Below, piece after piece: positions 8,028 to 12,333 of a DNA stretch of 12,333 nt. This DNA is from Lysobacterales bacterium (GTDB taxonomy: Bacteria > Pseudomonadota > Gammaproteobacteria > Xanthomonadales > Rhodanobacteraceae): NCBI GenBank assembly GCA_013298265.1, contig JAAFHE010000041.1:1-12333 (forward strand), in the 5' to 3' direction. Under the pieces are notes generated by a model. The model was not told where the DNA came from. It did not search any database and saw only the letters and a list, made by a program, of their open reading frames with translations. Numbering within the stretch: the first letter of the stretch is position 1; every line of letters begins with the position of its first letter. Position numbers and translations under genes: made by a program.

Positions 8028-8639
8028 TTACTTCGGTCCGAGCAGGCGGCGCAATTTGCCGCCAAGCCCCTCGTCGGCATCCGGGTCAGCTTCCGCATCT
8101 CGTTCCGGCTCACGAGAGGGCGGCAGCGGCGTCGGTGCGCGCGGCGGGCGCGGCACCACGGGCTGACCTGGCGCTACCTTGGCGTCCAGCAGTCGCGCGG
8201 CGGCCTCGGCCAGTTCGGAAGACGCTCCGCCGGCGGGCATGATGGAACCGGCGCCGATCAATCGTGACACGGTGTGCAGCAGCCCCGGATCGATCCCGAT
8301 TGCCGGGTGCCCGGCCAAGGCGGCGGCGCGCGAGGGATAGGTTGGAATCGGCTGCGCCAGCCCCTGCTTGAATACGGCCTGTAACACGGCGGGAACGCCG
8401 GCCAGGCGAACCGACCCGGTGTTCTGAACGACGCGCGCAGCGAACACTGACAGGGACTTCAGTCCGCTGCTGGACGCATAAATCAGTCCGGCCGCATCAA
8501 CGACGAAATGGCGAGCACCCGCAGCCTCGAGTTCCTGCAGGCCGAGCTCCACATCGACTGCGCCATCCGCATCCAGGCGCCCGCCCAGTGCAACGATGTG
8601 CACCTGTCCTTCTTGTCCGCAAGCCAGCTCGACAGCCAC
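8028..8639 (-). CDS. STAS-domain protein with Pro-rich C-terminal extension
   Basis: 203 residues. The N-terminal half (about 11-108) is a STAS domain: VHIVALGGRLDADGAVDVELGLQ, then VVDAAGLIYASSSGLKSL. In anti-sigma-factor antagonists this second motif is D-x-S-G-L and its Ser is phosphorylated; here it is S56-S57-S58-G59-L60, so the phospho-site position is kept while the preceding Asp is Ser. The rest is helix, then a Pro-rich linker (156-176), an acidic stretch (180-190) and a basic end GGKLRRLLGPK. GTG start with AGAGGG 8 nt upstream, inside the end of the FHA gene, whose stop lies 4 bp away, so translation is probably coupled. No anti-sigma kinase or PP2C phosphatase is in the window, and the partner is unknown. 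Confidence 0.85.
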   Translation of the reverse strand: MAVELACGQEGQVHIVALGGRLDADGAVDVELGLQELEAAGARHFVVDAAGLIYASSSGLKSLSVFAARVVQNTGSVRLAGVPAVLQAVFKQGLAQPIPTYPSRAAALAGHPAIGIDPGLLHTVSRLIGAGSIMPAGGASSELAEAAARLLDAKVAPGQPVVPRPPRAPTPLPPSREPERDAEADPDADEGLGGKLRRLLGPK

Positions 8640-8643
8640 AACC

Positions 8644-9708
8644 TCAGCCCTCTCGGAAGACCCAGCGCGCTGCGCCGATCTGGATCACGTCCTGGTCGCG
8701 CAACAGCCGCTCACGGATCCTTTCTGCATTCACCCGCGTGCCATGCGGAGACCCCATGTCAACGACGGTGTAGCCGGCCATGCTGACGGTGAGCTGCGCA
8801 TGTTTCGGGTCGACGCCCGGACCGCCGACGCGCACGTCGCTGCCGGAGTCAGCACCGATGCTGATAGTGTTGAGGCTCAACACGATGCTGTTCTTGCCGG
8901 CTTCCGGATTTTGCGGGACCAGACGCGCGGCACGCACGACGACCGTGGCGCCGGACGCAGCGGCGGGCGCGGCGCCGTTGCGCGCCGGCAGTGGAATATC
9001 CAGCACGGGCATCATCTGCGTCTCGCTAGGCGGCCGTACGGGTTTCGCCGCAGCAACGGTTGCGGCGGGAGCAGCTACCTGTAGCGGTGGCGGAATAGCC
9101 GCGAACACCTGCGTCCGATCACTGGCCAAATCGGTTTCCATCGTACGGAAGCCGCCGGGAACCGTCGGAGCACTTGGGCCTGGGCCAGCCGCTGCCGGCG
9201 CAGGTGTCGCTGGGGCGCTCGCGACCGGTGGCGACGCGGCGAGATGCAGTTCCGCCTCGGAATGGAACGCGTCAAGGAATCTGGCCTTCAGTTCCTGCGC
9301 GCGTTTGAGAGCCTCCGCACGGGCGGCGAGCTCGGTCTCAAGCTCGGCGATTCGACGCTTGAACTCACCCTCATCGAACTCGCCCAGCTGATGGCGCAGG
9401 TCGATCTCCTGCCGGTCCAGCGTGATGGACTCATGATCGCCGGTATAGCGCTCGAGCAGTCCGCTGAGCTCGATGAACTGCGCGCGCGCCTCTTGCTTCA
9501 GCGGAGCGGCTTTCTGCTCTATCTCGCGATTGCGGCTCTCATAGTCGCCGCGCACGCGAAGGTAGACCGCCTCGGCGACCGCGCTGCGCTTTTCCTCCAG
9601 CTGTTGCAGCCGCTCGCTTAGCACGTCCTGCTCGGACTTGAGCGTCTTGAGCGATTCGACGGCGCTGACGTCGATGGCTTGCAGTGCGGCGATGCGATCA
9701 TTGCTCAT
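8644..9708 (-). CDS. Coiled-coil protein with C-terminal degenerate FHA domain
   Basis: 354 residues from the ATG at 9708. GGAG lies 6 nt before it; a TTG eight codons upstream is less likely. Residues 12-150 are strongly charged, heptad-like helix (coiled coil). Residues 157-255 are an Ala/Pro linker with two Thr-Gln sites, DRTQVF (T199) and SETQMM (T230). Residues 273-351 form an FHA domain by strand pattern, but the phosphopeptide-binding residues are altered: Gly-Arg is G285-A286, the Ser of SxxH is D300 (H303 kept), and the Asn of NG is H322 (HGT). Phosphothreonine binding is therefore doubtful. It is the middle gene of the cNBD-FHA/FHA/STAS operon, 20 bp after the first gene and 4 bp before the third. 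A scaffold role is inferred. Confidence 0.85.
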   Translation of the reverse strand: MSNDRIAALQAIDVSAVESLKTLKSEQDVLSERLQQLEEKRSAVAEAVYLRVRGDYESRNREIEQKAAPLKQEARAQFIELSGLLERYTGDHESITLDRQEIDLRHQLGEFDEGEFKRRIAELETELAARAEALKRAQELKARFLDAFHSEAELHLAASPPVASAPATPAPAAAGPGPSAPTVPGGFRTMETDLASDRTQVFAAIPPPLQVAAPAATVAAAKPVRPPSETQMMPVLDIPLPARNGAAPAAASGATVVVRAARLVPQNPEAGKNSIVLSLNTISIGADSGSDVRVGGPGVDPKHAQLTVSMAGYTVVDMGSPHGTRVNAERIRERLLRDQDVIQIGAARWVFREG

Positions 9709-9728
9709 GGTGCTCTCCGTGCCGCGCG

Positions 9729-10634
9729 TCAAGGCGCGACCAATTCTATGTCGATAGTGCCGAAACGTAGCTGGTCGCCCGGCTTGACGGGCGCAGCGGT
9801 ACCTGTGGCCAGTCGCTGGCCATTGATGAAGGTGCCGTTGGCCGTACCGACTTCCTCTCGCAGAAACAGCAGCGCGCCCTGACGCAGCAGCTTGGCATGG
9901 CGGCGGCTGAGAGTGCGCGCGGTATCGAGCGGGCCCAAGTTGATTTCCGGCGTGGTGCCCGTGACCGGATCGATGCGGCCGACCAGAAACTCGCTGCGTC
10001 CGGATTCCAACGCGAAACGTTGTCCGCTGGCCGCATGCACCAGCGCCAGAGTGCCAGTTGCATGTGCCGACGCCGCCTCGGCTGCAACCGCACGCGGAGG
10101 CGCTACGGCCGGCACAGGTGCAATCGGCGGGACCGGCGACGGAGCCGCAGCCGGTGAAGGCACCGCCCTCGGCGGCAGCTCGGCCACCTTAGCGGGCACG
10201 ACAGGCGCAGCCGCGGGAGCGCCTGTCGCCGCCGCCGAAGCGACCGGCGCTGCACGAAGACGCTGCAACTCCTGCTGCAACTCGCTTATGCGTTGCTCTG
10301 CGCGACGCTGACGCAGGGCCAGCTTGCGCATGATGCGCACAGCAATTTCCACATTTTGACGCAACAACTCAGCGAACGCGGCGCGTTCGATGCGCAAAAG
10401 GCGGCAGTTGGTCTGGGCCAACGCCGACGCAAAACGTGGCTGATCTTCGAGCACGGCCATCTCGCCGAGAAAGTCGCCGGGCTCCAGCACGGCCAGCGGC
10501 TCGCTACCGCGCGCGGTGCGCAGGATGGCGATGCTGCCGGATTCAACGATGTACATCTCCGCACCGGCATCGCCCTCGCGAAACAGATACTGCCCTGCGG
10601 GAACATCGGTGTAGAGGTCGTTTGCCTTGGCCAT
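9729..10634 (-). CDS. Cyclic-nucleotide-binding domain fused to a canonical FHA domain
   Basis: 301 residues, predicted cytoplasmic. The N-terminal cNMP-binding domain (about 8-105) shows YLFREGD, YIVESGSI and the phosphate-binding cassette GDFLGEMAVLEDQPRFASA, with E58 and R67 in the ligand-contacting places. A helix (107-127) leads to an Ala/Pro linker (129-190), then an FHA domain (200-299) with all core residues: G219-R220, S243-x-x-H246 and N266-G267-T, plus N271-G272. This should bind a phosphothreonine partner. The nucleotide is not known; cAMP and c-di-GMP binding are both known for Crp-type domains in this lineage. There is no DNA-binding domain. The ATG follows AGGAAAGG. It is the first gene of the three-gene operon and is divergent from the esterase gene. 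Confidence 0.92.
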   Translation of the reverse strand: MAKANDLYTDVPAGQYLFREGDAGAEMYIVESGSIAILRTARGSEPLAVLEPGDFLGEMAVLEDQPRFASALAQTNCRLLRIERAAFAELLRQNVEIAVRIMRKLALRQRRAEQRISELQQELQRLRAAPVASAAATGAPAAAPVVPAKVAELPPRAVPSPAAAPSPVPPIAPVPAVAPPRAVAAEAASAHATGTLALVHAASGQRFALESGRSEFLVGRIDPVTGTTPEINLGPLDTARTLSRRHAKLLRQGALLFLREEVGTANGTFINGQRLATGTAAPVKPGDQLRFGTIDIELVAP

Positions 10635-10669
10635 GCTGCCTTTCCTGCCTGTCGCGGCGGTATCGGCCG

Positions 10670-10699
10670 ATTATGCCGAGCGCTTCAATTGAGCGGCAA
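10670..10699 (-). promoter_or_regulatory. Promoter of the cNBD-FHA/FHA/STAS operon
   Basis: Minus strand TTGCCG (10694-10699), an 18-bp spacer and CATAAT (10670-10675), 36 bp before the start codon. The palindrome TCAATTGA lies in the spacer. Confidence 0.5.
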
Positions 10700-10709
10700 C
10701 CGCGCCGCG

Positions 10710-10722
10710 ACGTTCGTAACGT
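10710..10722. promoter_or_regulatory. Palindrome ACGTT-CGT-AACGT in the divergent promoter region
   Basis: Perfect 5-3-5 inverted repeat in the 185-bp gap between the divergent operon and the esterase gene, just upstream of the operon -35. It is a candidate operator. I see no convincing promoter hexamers for the esterase. Confidence 0.35.
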
Positions 10723-10819
10723 GTTGTGCCCGCGATCACGCCACGAACGCGCACTGTGCCGCGTTCCCGCACACTGCCGCACGCGGATACTGCACGCAAC
10801 GACGGTGAGAACGGCGGCA

Positions 10820-11743
10820 ATGAAGCTTCCCGGCAAACTCCTGCTGCTCACGCTGGTCGGCTGCAACGCGGCGGGCGCAGCCACGACCGTGCGCCTGCCG
10901 CCCTGGGCCTGCGACGGCAACAACGACCGCATCTTCCGAAACGGACTGCAGGTCGGAGATTTCGTCCGACCCAGTCCCAGCCATGGCAGCGGCGGCGCTA
11001 TACCCGGGCGACAGTTGCGCACGCTGTCGATCGCCGGACTCGGTAACGGCACACAGAAGCTTCATATCTATGTCCCGCCGAACTACAACCCGGCCTATGC
11101 AACGCCGCTAGTCATCACCCTGCACGGCACCGCCGGCAGCCCCGCCAATGCCGACCTCTACGCCCAGGACGTGCGCAACGCGTGGCAAAGTGTCGCAGCC
11201 ACGCGCGGCTTCATCGTCGCCGCGCCGGTCGCGAACGGCGCTTCGGGCTCCTGGAAGGATGGCCTGTCCGCGCCTCCGAACGACTACACCTTTCTCGCCG
11301 CCGCCATGGCCGACCTGCGTGCGGCGTACAACATCGACGACAGCCGCACTCAGCTCTGGGGATTTTCGGCCGGCGGCCATGTTGCTCATGATCTGCTCGT
11401 CAACGGCCCCGTTCCGGCGCTGGACGAGAACCATGTCGCCGCTTACGCGGTCAGCGCCGGGCGCTTGTTCGCCCTGGCTTGCCTGGGCGACAGCGAGGAA
11501 CAGTGCCAGGCACGCCTGGACACGCAGGTGCGCAAGCTACCGTTCGACCTGCACCTGGGCACAGCCGATCCGATGGCCGGTCCGCCCTACAACGCCGCGC
11601 AGGATCCGGCGCGCTTCGAAACCGCCGGCTGGGTCATGGACGACACGCTGAATTACTACGTCTTCGGCGGCGGCCACACCTACGAAGCCGGCCACTTCGT
11701 CGACATCTGGAACTTCTTCTGCCGCTTCGCCGTGACTCCCTGA
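10820..11743 (+). CDS. Exported PHB-depolymerase-like esterase (alpha/beta hydrolase)
   Basis: 307 residues from the ATG at 10820. The frame is open much further upstream, but that part lies over the divergent gene and lacks a signal sequence. The N-terminus has two Lys, a Leu-rich core and LVGC, a fair lipobox (C15); cleavage later at AGA-A is the alternative. The mature part is an alpha/beta hydrolase: oxyanion-side HGTAGSP (102-108), nucleophile S183 in GFSAG, acid D250 in GTADP, and His from GGHTYEAGH (H286 or H292). Four Cys (31, 221, 229, 301) could form disulfides, fitting export. This places it near PHB-depolymerase/feruloyl-esterase type secreted esterases; the true substrate is unknown. 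The ribosome site is weak (GGTGAG, 10 nt away). Confidence 0.82.
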   Translation: MKLPGKLLLLTLVGCNAAGAATTVRLPPWACDGNNDRIFRNGLQVGDFVRPSPSHGSGGAIPGRQLRTLSIAGLGNGTQKLHIYVPPNYNPAYATPLVITLHGTAGSPANADLYAQDVRNAWQSVAATRGFIVAAPVANGASGSWKDGLSAPPNDYTFLAAAMADLRAAYNIDDSRTQLWGFSAGGHVAHDLLVNGPVPALDENHVAAYAVSAGRLFALACLGDSEEQCQARLDTQVRKLPFDLHLGTADPMAGPPYNAAQDPARFETAGWVMDDTLNYYVFGGGHTYEAGHFVDIWNFFCRFAVTP

Positions 11744-11750
11744 TGGCCGT

Positions 11751-11764
11751 CCGCGGCAACGCGG
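11751..11764 (+). terminator. Short hairpin after the esterase gene
   Basis: CCGCG-GCAA-CGCGG, a five-pair GC stem with a GNRA loop, 8 bp after the stop. The T5 run comes only 11 bp later (11776-11780), so termination is uncertain. Confidence 0.3.
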
Positions 11765-11782
11765 AATTGGCCCCCTTTTTGG

Positions 11783-11812
11783 TTGCGACGCATCAAAAAC
11801 GGCTGATATAAT
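11783..11812 (+). promoter_or_regulatory. Promoter of the ATP synthase operon
   Basis: TTGCGA (11783-11788), an 18-bp spacer and a perfect TATAAT (11807-11812). The start near 11819 gives a leader of about 60 nt before the atpI GTG. In the leader, GCGGT/ACCGC (11844-11848 and 11863-11867) could form a stem right before the AGGG ribosome site. Confidence 0.8.
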
Positions 11813-11880
11813 CCCGCTGCTTAGTGACCGGTGCGCGTACCGTGCGGTGCGTAGACCGGGCAACCGCCAGGGCAATCCCA

Positions 11881-12249
11881 GTGAGAAACTCCATCGCCGC
11901 CGGCCGGCGACTGGCCACTCGGATCGTGTTCGCCCAGGCGGGAGTTTCCCTTTTGATAGCATTGCTGTTTCTGGCGCAGGGAACGCGTCCGGCGACGGGC
12001 GCCCTCGCGGGCGGAATGCTGGTGGCGCTGGGGACCGCACTGCTCGCCGCACGCATGTTTCGCGGTGATGCGATCAGCGGTCCGATGGCATTCTGGGGAT
12101 TGCTGCTGGGCACGCTGTTGAAATGGATCTTGCTGGTAGGCGGATTGATCAGCCTGCTCAGCGTATGGCGATTGCCGCCTCTGGCGGTGATCACGGGTTT
12201 CACGGCAGCCCTGCTGGTGCATCTGGCGGGACTGCGGTTCAAGGAATAG
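11881..12249 (+). CDS. atpI: ATP synthase accessory protein AtpI
   Basis: 122 residues with four hydrophobic helices (IVFAQAGVSLLIALLFLAQG, GALAGGMLVALGTALLAARMF, AFWGLLLGTLLKWILLVGG, LAVITGFTAALLVHLAG). Such small membrane proteins are encoded first in proteobacterial F1Fo operons and help assemble the c-ring. GTG at 11881 is preferred over the GTG at 11824, which lies almost on the predicted transcript start; AGGG is 8 nt before 11881. The identity rests on the helix pattern, the K in the third helix (LLKWILL) and position directly before atpB. Confidence 0.92.
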   Translation: MRNSIAAGRRLATRIVFAQAGVSLLIALLFLAQGTRPATGALAGGMLVALGTALLAARMFRGDAISGPMAFWGLLLGTLLKWILLVGGLISLLSVWRLPPLAVITGFTAALLVHLAGLRFKE

Positions 12250-12259
12250 CGGAGTTCTT

Positions 12260-12333
12260 GTGAGCACCGAGGCAGCGACAGGCGGTCTGAACGAATACAT
12301 CACCCATCACCTGACCCACAACGTAAAAAAAAA
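12260..12333 (+). CDS. atpB: ATP synthase Fo subunit a (3' partial)
   Basis: The first 24 codons only, starting GTG with GGAG 5 nt before it and 10 bp after the atpI stop. The N-terminus STEAATGGLNEYITHHLTHN has the HHLTHN segment common at the start of gammaproteobacterial AtpB. Subunit a forms the proton half-channels against the c-ring. The gene is cut by the window end inside A9. Confidence 0.9.
   Translation, partial: MSTEAATGGLNEYITHHLTHNVKK

Noticed and set aside
10436..10819. N-terminal extension of the esterase frame by 128 codons
   Set aside because: It is Arg-rich, overlaps the divergent cNBD-FHA gene and its promoter, and would hide a good signal peptide beginning at 10820.
11824..11880. 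Upstream GTG start for atpI
   Set aside because: It lies within a few bases of the predicted transcript start and has no ribosome site; the GTG at 11881 has AGGG at 8 nt.

Overview
The window looks like a chromosomal piece of a GC-rich gammaproteobacterium, most likely of the order Xanthomonadales/Lysobacterales. This is inferred from the RppH, Bfd, QueD and AtpI types, the FimX-like degenerate c-di-GMP protein and the all-housekeeping gene content; I had no 16S gene or database search. No insertion sequence, prophage, integrase or CRISPR array is visible. The 3' edge cuts atpB inside a run of nine A, and the 5' edge cuts a signalling gene.

Layout. 1-1176 is the C-terminal part of a GGDEF-EAL protein that has lost the catalytic motifs of both domains (FimX-like). 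It is followed by a complete membrane-anchored hybrid histidine kinase (1247-3667) with two receivers, the first one degenerate, and a C-terminal HPt. A 14-bp perfect hairpin separates it from the convergent iron-storage pair: bacterioferritin (bfr, 3705-4175) and, 455 bp upstream on the same strand, its ferredoxin bfd (4631-4837). The bfd gene has a near-consensus promoter with a Fur-box-like sequence in its spacer, and a 10-mer from that sequence recurs upstream of bfr. Next come rppH (minus strand), a CAT-anticodon tRNA (elongator Met type) with its own promoter, queD, a secreted chalcone-isomerase-like protein, and a phasin with an AT-rich promoter region and a strong intrinsic terminator. 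A MAPEG-family membrane protein converges on that terminator.

The most unusual part is a three-gene minus-strand operon (10634 down to 8028). It encodes a cyclic-nucleotide-binding domain fused to a canonical FHA domain, then a coiled-coil protein with a degenerate FHA domain, then a STAS-domain protein. Together they look like an intracellular signalling module that joins nucleotide sensing, phosphothreonine recognition and partner-switch logic. A divergent exported esterase of the PHB-depolymerase-like alpha/beta-hydrolase group follows, and then the promoter and first genes of the ATP synthase operon (atpI, atpB).

Start codons were revised from the longest open frame for bfd, rppH, the phasin, the coiled-coil FHA protein, the esterase and atpI, using Shine-Dalgarno sequences and family N-termini.
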